Made by a program: the position numbers and the translations under genes. The notes under the pieces were generated by a model, which saw only the letters and a program-made list of their open reading frames with translations, did no database searches and was not told the origin of the DNA. This document shows positions 32,966-44,055 of a stretch of DNA of 64,000 nt, in pieces (within the stretch, counting starts at the first letter, position 1; every line of letters begins with the position of its first letter). The DNA is from Neurospora tetraspora (taxonomy: Eukaryota; Ascomycota; Sordariomycetes; Sordariales; Sordariaceae): assembly GCF_033439725.1 (NCBI RefSeq), contig NW_026944390.1, positions 1,240,001 to 1,304,000 on the forward strand, written 5' to 3'.

Positions 32966-34258
32966 CTAAATGAAGAGGAATCGCTCTACATCCCTTTTTG
33001 GCGTCCGACGTTTTGCTTTCGAACCACCTTTCGGAGTTACGTCTTTGCTGATGTTTCGCGACCGGGACGCGGAGCTGGTGGGTTTCGGGGGAGTGGGTGC
33101 CGGAGTCAAAAGGGATGAGGCCGCCTTGATCTTTTCCACAGTCAGTGCCTGGCGTTTTCCAGATTCGACCGAATTGAGGACGGCGGCGCGGTAAATCTTT
33201 ACAGACTCCACATGCGGCATGCCATGTGATTGGCTACCATCCTTTGGGGTTTAAACAAATGTGGGGACATACCTGTTGCACCCTTGAACCACTCGCGGGA
33301 CACTTTCCAACGTCAACCTTGTAAGTCGTTAGTAAAGTCCTGGTTCTCCAGCAACAACCAACCACGACTTTTGCTGAAGACTAACCTTGCTACGCTCTGT
33401 CGGCGTGCTTTCCTCATCTTCCTCCTCACTCTCCGGCTCCCGGAGGTTGTCGACCATGGCGTGAATCCTGCGCGTTCGCTCAGGTGACGGCATGTCCTCC
33501 CCTATTACGATGGTCAGTTCTGATCTAGCGGCATTACACTCCATGGACCAGCACAACTGGTCAAGAAAATAAACGGCATCAACTGTGCTGATCGTGCAAT
33601 CTCGTTGTCGGTACCAGCTCGAAGCTCTCAGTAAAGAACTAGCAAGGCCGAGACGTGGCAGACAGCAACACGCAACATCTCGGTGACAATTTGGAAAGGA
33701 GTGAAGAAGCGAGGAGCACAGATATGATCAACGCCAGCGAGATTGTCATGAGGGAACAAACACCATGAAGGCTTCCCATATTGAGGGCAGCAGAAAATTC
33801 CTACTAGTCCCGACTGGATATCACGGACACTGAAAAGCATGGCTAACGCGATGCGGGCATGGGAAACAAAGGAACGATGGCAAGCAAAGGTTCACACGAC
33901 GATGGCACCGAGTTGCTTCTGCACATGATAACTTCATGAAGGCAGGAAGATTGTTCCCGACGGGAAGAGGTAGGATTGTGGACAGATATGCATCTTTGGA
34001 GAGGGGAAAAAAAAAAAAAAAAAAAAAAAAAAAGAAGCATAGTTTGGGGGAAAGGAGCAACTCACAGCTCTTCTTGATAGGTTTCGTCACATTCTTAGAC
34101 ACCTCTCGGTGCTTGGTCGTGGTGCTCTTCGTGGTGATAGTCTTCGTCACCTTGTCAGACAACTCTCGGTGCTTGGTCGTGGTGTTCTTCGTCGTGGTTG
34201 TCTTTGTGACTTTGTTGGCCACCTCTCGGTGCTTGGTTCCCGTCTTCTTTGCCGACAT
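32966..34258 (-). CDS. Hypothetical Lys/Thr-repeat basic protein
   Basis: Proposed exons 34258-34066, 33501-33386, 33317-33273 and 33205-32966 keep one frame and give 197 residues; the first two joins are well supported (KPIKKS|WEDMPSPERTRR), the short third exon less so. Exon 1 has three tandem 20-residue units built on TKHRE(V/L)...KVTKT. The middle is acidic (EPESEEEDEES) and the C-terminus is basic (GGSKAKRRTPKRD) after SVKIYRAAVLNSVESGKRQ. This suggests a nuclear or nucleic-acid-associated protein, but I recognise no family. The first intron is long (564 nt) and holds a 27-A run, so an extra exon there cannot be excluded. Confidence 0.6.
34007..34033 (+). repeat. Poly-A tract in an intron
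   Basis: About 27 consecutive A within the long first intron of the Lys/Thr-repeat gene (T-run in the transcript, between branch-type sequences and the donor). Confidence 0.8.
34076..34253 (-). repeat. Coding minisatellite, three 60-bp units
   Basis: Three tandem units of 60 bp (20 codons) in exon 1 of the Lys/Thr-repeat gene share CACCTCTCGGTGCTTGGT on the plus strand. The period is a multiple of three, so copy number can change without breaking the frame. Confidence 0.85.
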
Positions 34259-34721
34259 TTTCGACGTGGGCTTCTCGGATGTAGGTGCTATGGTTATTGA
34301 AAGCTGTTGCGGAAGGTGATGATGAGTTGTTTTAAAAGGTAATTGTAGATGGCAGGTGTGAGCGGGAATGTAGATGAATGATGGAAGGAAGTAGTTTCGA
34401 CTTTAGAGAAAGGAAAAGGGAGGACTGTCTGGAATGATGGAAAGTTTTATTTAACCTTGCTCCTGATTACGGACTGTTCCATACCACTCCTATAGGGACA
34501 CTCAGGCACGGAGGCCCAGACATGCAGGCGGGCTTGAATTACTTCAACTTAAATTGTTTAGATCCGGCATATCTGCAGCCTCAAAGGTAATCATCGGAAT
34601 CAGTCATTTTCTTCTGCGTCATCACGCCCGTATCATAACATGCAACTGATGAGTTGCACTGTGCGATCCGGTTGTAGTTTATCCTTGGAATTCGGCCTCC
34701 CAGTTTGCACCTACCGGGCGA
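34259..34721. other. Upstream region of the Lys/Thr-repeat gene
   Basis: No gene seen; probable promoter. Confidence 0.5.
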
Positions 34722-34976
34722 ATGGTCGTAAGAATAAACCGAACACGTTACGGTCAGTACATTACACCTTAGGTATACTCCTTTTACGCATCCAAGCGTC
34801 TTTATTACACCTTTGAACCTAACTTGTAGGCAGTTCCTGAATGGAAGAATCCCTAGGTGACTCTGGCCGATGTGTTTTCAAATTATTGTGATCCCTATCA
34901 CAGTTCGGTAACGGCCTTTGCTGGCTAAAGCGAGCCGTATTGGACTGTCTTATGTTCGGTTTTACTTTTACGACCA
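34722..34976. mobile_element. Inverted-repeat MITE-like element, copy 1
   Basis: This 255-bp stretch is alignable over its whole length with 55636-55883. It starts TGGTCGTAAGAATAAACC and ends with an imperfect inverted copy (GGTTTTACTTTTACGACCA). Both copies share an internal palindrome ATTGTGATCCCTATCACA and GGACTGTC near the right end. Resemblance extends a few bases beyond on the left (TTTGCACCTACCGG against TTTGCCTCCTACCCG), so true borders may lie slightly outside. Several differences between copies are CpA in copy 2 and TpA here. Confidence 0.72.
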
Positions 34977-37434
34977 CGTCGCCGGGCTATTCACAAAGAT
35001 TTCGCCACATTGTCCCTCGAATGCAACCTGATCAAACCTCCAAGTTGTGAAGATTGCTGGCCCCGGAAGTGGTCCAGCGCGGAGAGAAATGGTCACCTTC
35101 ATTTCTCTAAGGCTTATACAGACGGAGAAAGGAAAGGGTGCAATAACAGTTTCCAGCAGGTTTTGGGGAGGGGTTGTCCGTAATTTTTTTTTCTTGGTTA
35201 AAGTTGCGGAAGCACGCCTTGAAATTTCACCGAAAACGACATTAGAAGGGCGTGCCGACTGCAGGCAAATGGGAAACGTTTTGTCACGAACATGATGGAA
35301 AACGTCAGTCCCCGTCGGACATACTTGACGCCTCAAAGTCCCTCTTGCTGTGCCAACTTAGGTTTTTCTTTTTCTTTTCTTGCATTTGGTATTTCTGTAA
35401 TGCATTCCAATAGATAATCTCCGAAAGGCACATAGCACATGTCGAGAGCTCACTAGATGCTTCGAGACCTCGACATCCATCCTCCGGTCTTGTTCTCAAT
35501 GCATGGTCAAACTGGAAATTGCCAATGGTGAATTCTGTTCACTTGCATGACCCCTCGAGGTTGCATACCTCCTTGGATCGGCGAGGGAGGTTGAGGTAAT
35601 GAACAGGATACACCACGTTTCAGAATATCTTTCGGGTTTCGGGACATTGCGAATAGAACAGTCGCTTGAGCTTTCGTAATGCGTAAGCTTGATGCTTAAG
35701 TCATTGCAAGATTGCATTTTGGGGAAGAAAATTAGTTTTCTTGAGGGAACTACTGTGTAAGGGGGGCGGGGGCGGGAGAGGGCCCATCTTCCCCTCGACT
35801 TCTGCAAGGACACTCGAGAACAGCAGTCCAGTTGTATTATGAGCACATCTACACATTAGCTGTAATCCAACTACAAGTAGTAGAGAAATGATAATGCGAT
35901 TGAAATTTTGGATTGTGACCCACAGACCGCGTGTACCAAAGCCCGTTCGGATCGCGTCCTCTCGACGTGGATTAAATTCTTGAAGACGTATGGCCAACAA
36001 GGGCTCGCTGACTATCAATAACCGACCATGTCGAAGGGAATCAAAGCACAAATGCCAGGTGAAGCTTGAGAAAACTGACGGCAGTTGAACACGAGTTTCC
36101 TTCGTCTCCAGCTTCTTGGAGGCGATAGAGGCTGTTCAGATGGTTAGCTGACAATTGCGGATGTTCAAGAGCATCTCCTGTTGCCCATCAACATTGGAGT
36201 GAACCCGTCAGCGCAGCGACTACGTATTAGTCTGCAAATTTTCATTGGTTGACGTGAACTGTGACCCGTTTTGGAAACAGTCTCTTCCACGATGTATCGA
36301 TGAAGTCGCGAGTCGCAATAAGGAGTGAAGCATATCACAGCAGAACCGCAACGCAGTGTGAGAAGCCAGGGGTGAAGCACTGCTATGCCGTCCAACGTTT
36401 CTTCCAGGAACCTTTGAAGACGAACGTCACAGTTTGTTATTTTGAAACCAAAGATACCATGCTGCGTTAGGGTTGAAAGCCTGACGGCCTATTCTCCCAG
36501 CTGCCATGGTACCGTGCCGCGGACACCTCCGGCACCACTAACCCTTGGGACAGCTGGTAAGCAGACTCGGATTTCAGAAGATTACACGTGATGTACATAT
36601 TTCTTCATCTGCAAAGCTCAAAGCAGGTTGATGTGCAGCCATCGGTGTTTCGGTGGGAAGAAGTTGACCCGAAGTCAGGGCAAACTTTTCGAGAAGAGAC
36701 GCCCCTGTGGAGGGTTAGGGTTCTGGGAGAGATGTCTTCCAAGTTGGAGCCCCTTGACTGACTGTGAAAGAGAGTGACGTCATCTGCGTTCCCTCGATGA
36801 ACAGACATCGATCGATGGGTTTGTTCGAGGAGGACTGACAGAAACAATGACTTGGTACGGCTTGGCAAATGAAGCCATACTCGGCCAGACGAGATCATCA
36901 CTTGTCCGGTCCGGAGCCTGGACGGTGCGGTTAATGGCGGAGGACATGTCCCCGTCGACCGAGATGAAACGCGCAGGTCGCCATACGAGGTGTGGATGGG
37001 CCGGCCAGATTCGCCGATCAGCGGAGGACGGTGGACCGGAAGCGGCACCGAACGGGGCGCTGAACCGGACGGGGCCCTCGCTTAAGATGGGTTAGCCAAT
37101 CAGTAACACGGAATTCGAGTAAAACAACCCCACCTAAAAATTTGGACAGGCATGATACACCATCGCAGACTCTATCACAGTGGCATCCCGCACGACTCCA
37201 GCGACCTTTCAGCGGAGTCCAGTGTGACTCCCATTGTGTTTCCTTATCTTATCACTCCGCCACCGTCTCAGACTCCCGTTGGATTTTGGAAGATCTCTTC
37301 CTCCCGAACGCATCTCTCCTCCTTTGGAGAAGCGTTTGGCTGTGTGCCAATCCGTCCAACTTCAACTCACCAACCTCACCATCCCATAACCTCTTGGGTA
37401 TTTTGCGCCGTTGCGCCTCCCCCTCCATCCAACA
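34977..37434. other. Intergenic and ADE6 upstream region
   Basis: No supportable gene. It has a poly-purine CGGGGGCGGG patch (35760), a GGGTTAGGG motif (36712) and, from about 37140, the probable ADE6 5' leader. An ATG at 37152 opens a 204-codon frame overlapping the ADE6 start out of frame. Confidence 0.5.
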
Positions 37435-40400
37435 ATGGAGCTCCTTACTCTTACGGGCGGCTCCTGCTTCACGGCCTCCGAGGCCGTCAAGTTGAAGGAG
37501 CAGATCAACAAGACAGCCCCCATCAAGGTCTCGTCTGTCTCGGGCGTCTGGGTCTATTATGCGCACATCGCTGGCGATGCCAATTCCGCCCAGCAGAAGC
37601 TCGCCCAGCTTCTCCCTCTCTCTGCCGACCAGGCCGCCCCCCATCTTACACACATTGGCTATGGGCGCAAGTGGTATGTGACTCCTCGCTACCTCTCGCC
37701 ATGGAGCTCCAAGGCCACCAGCATTGCCCAGGTCTGCGGCTTCGAGAAGGAGATCCACCGCATTGAGCGCGGCCGTCTCATCCACATCGAGTTTGAGCAG
37801 CCCTTCAACGACAAGAACATCACCTTCCGCGATGTTCTGCACGACCGCATGACCGAGACCTTCTCGGCCGACGCCCCCGACCTGGTCACCATGTTTGCCG
37901 AGGGCCAGCCCCAGACTCTGGAAGTCGTCGACATCTTCGCCCCTGGCAAGGACCCTATCCAGGTCCTGCAAGAATACAACAAAGAACGCGGCTTGGCGCT
38001 TGACCAGTCCGAGATCGAGTACCTGGTCGAGAAGTTCTCCCAGCTCGGTCGCCCCCCTCACGATGTTGAGCTCTTCATGTTCGCTCAGGTCAACTCTGAG
38101 CACTGCCGTCACAAGCAGTTCAATGCCAACTGGACCATCGATGGCATCTCCAAGGGCAAGAGCCTCTTCGAGATGATCAGAAACACTCACAAGGTCACCC
38201 CCGACTTCACTGTCTCGGCCTATAGCGACAACGCTGCCGTCATGGAGGGTGACCACGTCAACTTCTGGTCCCCCGACTATTCGACCGGCTCGTGGAAGTT
38301 GAACAAGGAGTTGATTCATGTCCTGGCCAAGGTCGAAACACACAACCACCCCACTGCTATTGCGCCCTTCCCCGGTGCCGCCACTGGTTCTGGTGGTGAG
38401 ATCCGTGATGAAGGTGCCGTCGGCAGAGGCTCTATGCCCAAGGCTGGTCTTAGCGGCTTCTGGGTCTCTGACCTGCACATCCCCGATCACACTGCCCCGT
38501 GGGAGATCGACGTCGGCCGCCCGGCCCACTATGCCAGCGCTTTGGATATCATGCTGGAAGCTCCCATTGGTAGCGCCCGCTTCAACAACGAGTTCGGCCG
38601 TCCCTGCCTTACTGGTACCTTCCGCACCCTCCTTACCGCCGATGACACCAAGGCGGAGGGTGAGTTCCGCGGTTACCACAAGCCCATCATGATTGCTGGT
38701 GGTGTTGGTACCGTTAGGGAGAACCATGCGCTCAAGAACCCATCCGACGTGCAAGAGGGCGCCCACGTCATTGTTCTCGGTGGCCCCGCTATGCTTATTG
38801 GCTTGGGCGGTGGTGCCGCTTCGAGCAACGACTCTGGCGAAGGTAACGCCGATCTTGATTTCGACAGTGTTCAGCGCGGTAATCCCGAACAGGAGAGACG
38901 CGCCCAGATGGTCATCAACACCTGCGTTGCTCTTGGCATCCAGAACCCTATCGCCATGATCCACGATGTGGGTGCTGGTGGTCTTTCTAATGCCTTGCCC
39001 GAGCTTGTGAAGGATGCTGGCTTCGGTGGCAGATTCGAGCTGCGCGAGGTTGAGTGCGTCGACAAGAGCATGAGCCCTCTTCAGATCTGGTGTAACGAGG
39101 CTCAGGAGCGTTACGTCTTGCTCGTCAACCCTGATAGCATGGAGCGTTTCACCAGCATTTGCCGTAAGTTCACACTGATACCCCGGGTTGTTTGTATTTG
39201 CTGGTAATTCTGACAAACGTATACAGGGAGAGAACGTTGCGGCTTCTCTGACGTCGGAACCGTCATCACCAAGGAGGCCGATGGCGTTTCCAAGCTCATC
39301 TTGAGCGACAAGCAGTCCAACGAGTACCCCCGTCCTATTGATGTCCCTATGGATGTCCTCTTCCCCAAGGGACGTAAGCTCGAGCGCATTGTCACTTCCA
39401 AGAAGCCCCAGTGGCCTACTTTCAACCCTGTTGCCAGCCTGAAGGAGGCCTTTGGCGATTCGACTAGCGACGAAAACCTTCTCAGACAAGCCGTTCAGCG
39501 TGTCTTCTGGCTGCCATCTGTTGGCTCCAAGTCCTTCCTGATCACCATCGGTGACCGTACAGTCGGTGGTCTTACCGTGCGTGATCAGATGGTTGGTCCT
39601 TGGCAGGTTCCTGTTGCCGATGTCGCTGTCACCCTCTCCTCGTTCGGCCTTAATGGCGTCAAGGGTGGCGAGGCCATGGCCATGGGCGAGAAGCCCACTC
39701 TTGCTCTTATTTCTCCTGCTGCTTCTGCCAGAATGGCGGTTGCCGAAAGTTTGTTGAACCTCGGTGCTGCCGACATCAAGGCTGGATCCCAGCGTGGTGA
39801 TCTCAAGCGCGTCAAGCTCTCCGCCAACTGGATGGCCGCTGTGAACCACCCCGGTGAGGGTGCCGCTCTCTACGAGGCCGTCGAGGCCATTGGTATGGAG
39901 ATGTGCCCTGAGCTCGGCATCAGCATTCCTGTTGGAAAGGACTCGACCTCCATGAAAGCATCCTGGAAGGATGGCGAGGCCAAGAAGAGTGTCACTGCCC
40001 CTGTTTCCGTCGTCATTACCGCCTTCACCACGGTTGAGGACGTTCGCAGGACTTGGACTCCTCAGCTTCGTCGCGTGGAGGAAGTTGGCGAGACCGTTCT
40101 CCTGTTCGTCGACTTGGCCAAGGGCTTCAAGGCTCTGGGTGGCTCTGCTCTTGCTCAGTCCTTCGGCGCGATCGGCCACGAGGCGCCTGATGTGCGCGAT
40201 GTGGATCTCCTCAAGGACTACTTCGATGCTCTTGCGCAGCTCCACGAGAGCGGCGTCGTCCTTGCCTATCACGACAGGTCCGATGGTGGCTTGATCACCA
40301 CTGTTGCTGAGATGATGTTCGCCGGTCGCTGCGGCGTCGACTTGACCTTGGACGGCGTCTCCAAGTCTGGAAGCTTGGCCGATCTCACCGATGCGCTCTT

Positions 40401-41571
40401 CAACGAGGAGCTTGGTGCCGTCTTCCAGGTTCGTGCCGAGGATGAGACCAACTTCAAGCGCTGCTTCGCCACTTGCGGTCCTCCTGCTGGCCTGATCCGT
40501 AAGATTGGTGTCGTTCTGCCCAGTGCCAAGCAAATACTTGCCATTCGCTATGGCGAGGGTACCCCCTTCGTCACTCTTGACCGGGCTGAGATGCAGCAGT
40601 GGTGGAGCAAGACCTCGTACGAGATGCAGAAGTTGAGAGATACCCCGGCCTGTGCCGACTCTGAGTACGCTGCCCTCCTTGACTCTCAAGACCCGGGTCT
40701 CTCCTACACCCTTACCTATTCTCCCGCCGAGAACATCGTTCCCTTCACTGCTTCCATCACTGGCTTCTTCGGCAAGACGCCTCGCGTTGCTATTCTCAGA
40801 GAGCAGGGTGTCAACGGCTACGCCGAAATGGCCTTTGCCTTCCGTGCCGCTGGCTTCGATGCGGTGGATGTCCACATGACCGACATCATCAACGGCCGCT
40901 CTCTCGCCGACTTCGTCGGTCTCGCCGCCTGCGGTGGCTTCTCCTACGGTGACGTTCTCGGCGCCGGCCAGGGTTGGGCCAAGTCCATCCTGCTGCACGA
41001 GAAGGCCCGCGCCGAGCTCGAGGCCTTCTTCAACCGCAAGGACACCTTCAGCTTGGGCGTCTGCAACGGCTGCCAGATGCTTTCCCGTCTCAAATCGCTG
41101 ATCCCCGGCGCCGAGCACTTCCCCACGTTTGTGCAGAACGCCTCGGCCCAGTTCGAGGCCCGCTACGGCATGGTCAAGATCGAGGACGGAGAGGCCAGCA
41201 AAAACTCGGTATTCTTCAACGGCATGGGCGGATCCAGCCTCCCCATCGTCGTCTCTCACGGCGAGGGCCGCGCCGAGTTCGACTCGCAGGCCGACTTCCA
41301 GGCGCTCACTCAGCAGAACGGTATCCCCATCCGCTACGTCGATAACCGCCTGAACGTCACGGAGGAGTACCCCTTCAACCCCAACGGCAGCCCGGCCGGT
41401 ATCGCCGGTGTGGCTAGCAGGGACGGCCGTGTCCTGGCCATGATGCCTCACCCCGAGAGAACCATCATGGCTGACGTGACGAGCTATGCTCCCGAGGACC
41501 AGCTTGCTCAGTGGGGCGAGTTCGGCCCCTGGTTGAGGATGTTCAGGAGCGCTAGACGCTGGGTTGGCTAA
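37435..41571 (+). CDS. ADE6: Phosphoribosylformylglycinamidine synthase (FGAM synthase)
   Basis: Exons 37435-39163 and 39227-41571 (63-nt intron GTAAGT...TACAG) encode 1357 residues, the usual length of the large eukaryotic PurL. It converts FGAR, glutamine and ATP to FGAM, step 4 of purine synthesis, in the cytosol. The N-terminal domain is followed by two AIRS-type synthetase halves; the nucleotide-binding stretch GAATGSGGEIRDEG is at about residue 316-329, and KDSTSMK near 835. The C-terminal glutaminase has the nucleophile Cys in GVCNGCQML (about residue 1190) and the His/Glu pair in MPHPERT (about 1319-1323). Codon use is strongly C-ending, as in highly expressed genes. The ATG at 37435 (ACAATGGAG) fits homologues. 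Confidence 0.97.
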
Positions 41572-42094
41572 GCAACGATCTTATGAGACGATGAGACCAG
41601 ATGAGATAAAACAAGGTACAGGTAGAAAACCTGAAGAGAGATGATCAATATAAAAGGTTCAAAGAAAGGGATAATTAGGGCTAGGAGATTCAACATTTGC
41701 GGAATGCGGAGTATGAGGGAGGGGTTTAACCAACTGGATGCTGGGCGGGCAGGGAAAAAGGGATTGTTTAGTGTTTTGTTGGGAATTGTATATATGGGTG
41801 GCAGTCTAAATACCGAAAAAACGGGCACGTAGTCTGGAAAGACTCTTTAAATATCATGTTCGATTCGTTCATCATCGCCGACACGTTGTGGGTTCTCGTG
41901 AAGTTCAAGCATCAGTAACACTGTAAAGCATGAATAATCGGTTCAGCCTTTCGAAAGGGTGCATGCTTTTAATTTTGGCCTCCATGTCTGCTTGTAGACT
42001 CCTGCTATGCCAACTTGTAATATTATACCTGAGCTAAGCGGGTGAAAAATGCTGCAAGAATCATAAATCATCCATCAACAGTTCCACCAGCTCG
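41572..42094. other. Convergent intergenic, ADE6 and SGT2 3' ends
   Basis: AT-richer than its neighbours; holds both 3' UTRs. No gene seen. Confidence 0.55.
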
Positions 42095-43301
42095 TTACCT
42101 TCCACCAGCACCACCAGCACCGCCGGCACCGCCACCACCCATGAACGAGCGCGCCCTATCAATCTTGTTAGTATTCTCGAACTTCTTGACGCAAAAGAAA
42201 TAAAGGGGCAGACTCACAAGTCGGCAATGTTGGGATCGTTCATAAGCGAAGAGATATCAGGCAGACCGCCACCGCCCTGGAACTGGTTCGCCATATCCCT
42301 GAGACGGGGGTTGCTCATAAGGTTGGACATCATATCCGGGTTGCTCATGAGGTTCTGGGCCATCTGAGCAAACATGGGGTTGTTCATGATGGAACCAAGG
42401 TCGGGCATACCGCCACCAGCACCAGCACCAGCGCCAGCGCCAGCACCACCACCACCGAACATACCCGCCAAGCTGCTCAAATCAGGCATACCACCCGCAC
42501 CAGCACCGCCGGCGCCACGAGTGGCAGGCGCATCATCCTGAGCCTCCAACTCCTCCACCCTCCTCTTAGCCGTCTCAAACCCCTTCTTCATCGCCTCACT
42601 ACCGCCGTTACCCTCGTACTCAATACCCTTCTGGTACGCCTCCATGGCGCCCTTGGCGTCGCCGAGCGCGAAGCGCGCCAGACCCAGACGGCTCCACGCC
42701 TTGGTGTACTTGGGGTCGATAGCGACGGCGGCCTCGGCGTCGGCGCGAGCGGACTCGTGGTCGCGCGCGGCAGAGTGGGCGGCAGCCCGGTTGGACAGGT
42801 AGATGGCGTTGCCTGGGTTGAGGGTCAAGGCTTGCGTGTAGAAGTCGATGGCGGTTGGGTAGTCCTTTTGGGCCATGGCGGCGTTGCCTTTGGACTTGAG
42901 CGATTCGGCTTGTTTTTTGTCTTCTTCTGTGGGGCCATTGCTGCTGCTGGCAGGGGCGGTGGAAGAGGAGGGGGTAGAGGAAGAGGCAGAGGCAGCGGCG
43001 GGCTTGGTTTGCTTGAGCTTCTCGTAGACGGAGTAGATCTGGAGCAGGTTCTGGGAGCCGATGGCCTCGGTCACGGCGGCCTTGTCGGAGGGGTCGACGC
43101 CGAAGGCCTCGCCGATGCAGTTGACGGCGATGTCGATGTTGTCCTTGTCGTCGGCCTGGAGGGTGCCGTCGGTCAAGGAGGTGTTGAGGAAGTCGCAGAT
43201 GGCGAGTGCGAGGCGCTGCTTTGATGTCGTCTGTTGGGAGGAGGGGGGAGGGTTAGCTTTTCGCTTCAAGGCAACGGAAGTGACGGGATATGGCATACCA
43301 T
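42095..43301 (-). CDS. SGT2: Small glutamine-rich TPR co-chaperone Sgt2
   Basis: Exons 43301-43299 (just the ATG), 43230-42218 and 42155-42095 give 358 residues. The N-terminus (TSKQRLALAICDFLNTSL) is the Sgt2 homodimerisation/Get5-binding domain. Residues about 108-225 hold three TPR motifs (KSKGNAAMAQKDYPTAIDFY, AIYLSNRAAAHSAARDHESA, KAWSRLGLARFALGDAKGA) that bind Hsp70/Hsp90 tails. The C-terminus is the Met/Asn/Gly-rich client-binding region (NPMFAQMAQNLMSNPDMM) that captures tail-anchored transmembrane helices for the GET pathway. The last exon adds ARSFMGGGG and a Gly/Ala tail; without it the frame would stop at an intron-encoded TGA. The first intron follows the start codon directly (ATG|GTATGC). 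Confidence 0.95.
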
Positions 43302-44055
43302 TTTGAATATGATGTGAGTGGTGTCGATCTAGGGGTATCTAAAAGAGAGAAAGTCGTGAAGTTTTGACTCTTGGGTTGGGACACGGGATAGAGATGTGAC
43401 CTGACAAGAAAGATGGATGCGGGCGGTCTGTACAATACAGCACACTGGTATGGAGGGGACCGCGGGACGCTTCTAGAATTGGATGGGGCAGCCAAGGCCC
43501 AGTCGCCCATACAATAATACCCTGCAGATGAGGGTAACTGCGGGGTCTGGCGACTAGCTTGAGATTCTACAGAAAATAACAAGTACGAGACAGCGGAAGC
43601 CTCGGATAAAGACGTCCTATACAAGAGTTTACTGTACAGCTCTCCAACTGAAACCCGAACCCTTGGGGTCACGATGCGCACTCAGTGCCGTTGGGTGGAG
43701 CCTCGCTGATGTCACGCATGTGCTCCGTCAAATGCACAACTCCCGTTGACAGTCGCGGTCGCGATTGCGGTTGACAGCGCCCTATCTACAGCACCTACTT
43801 AAAACATCTTTACGACTCTCCAAGAGGAAGGCGGCTTCGCTCCCTCCAATTTGACGACGCTGCTGCTCACCGTACGTCGTCCACGGGTCCCCCGGCCATG
43901 TTAAAGCCCGGCGGTCTGCTGACCTGAACCACAGTTTCGTCGCCGTCACGATATTCATCCAAAAGCATTTACATATTTCGTAGCAATTACGGCGACAACA
44001 ACGAAGACACCGACGATCGCCGAATCACCCTCCCTCATACCAGATCAATCCCACG
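43302..44055. other. Divergent promoter region, SGT2 / RING-CH gene
   Basis: Shared upstream region of two divergent genes. No coding sequence supported. The right-hand 80 bp are AC-rich leader of the RING-CH gene. Confidence 0.55.

Noticed and set aside
37252-41451. 1399-codon antisense ORF opposite ADE6
   Set aside because: A shadow of the C-ending codon bias of ADE6; its protein is low-complexity and it covers the conserved enzyme exactly.
41572-42094. Small genes between ADE6 and SGT2
   Set aside because: Only short AT-rich frames within overlapping 3' UTRs.
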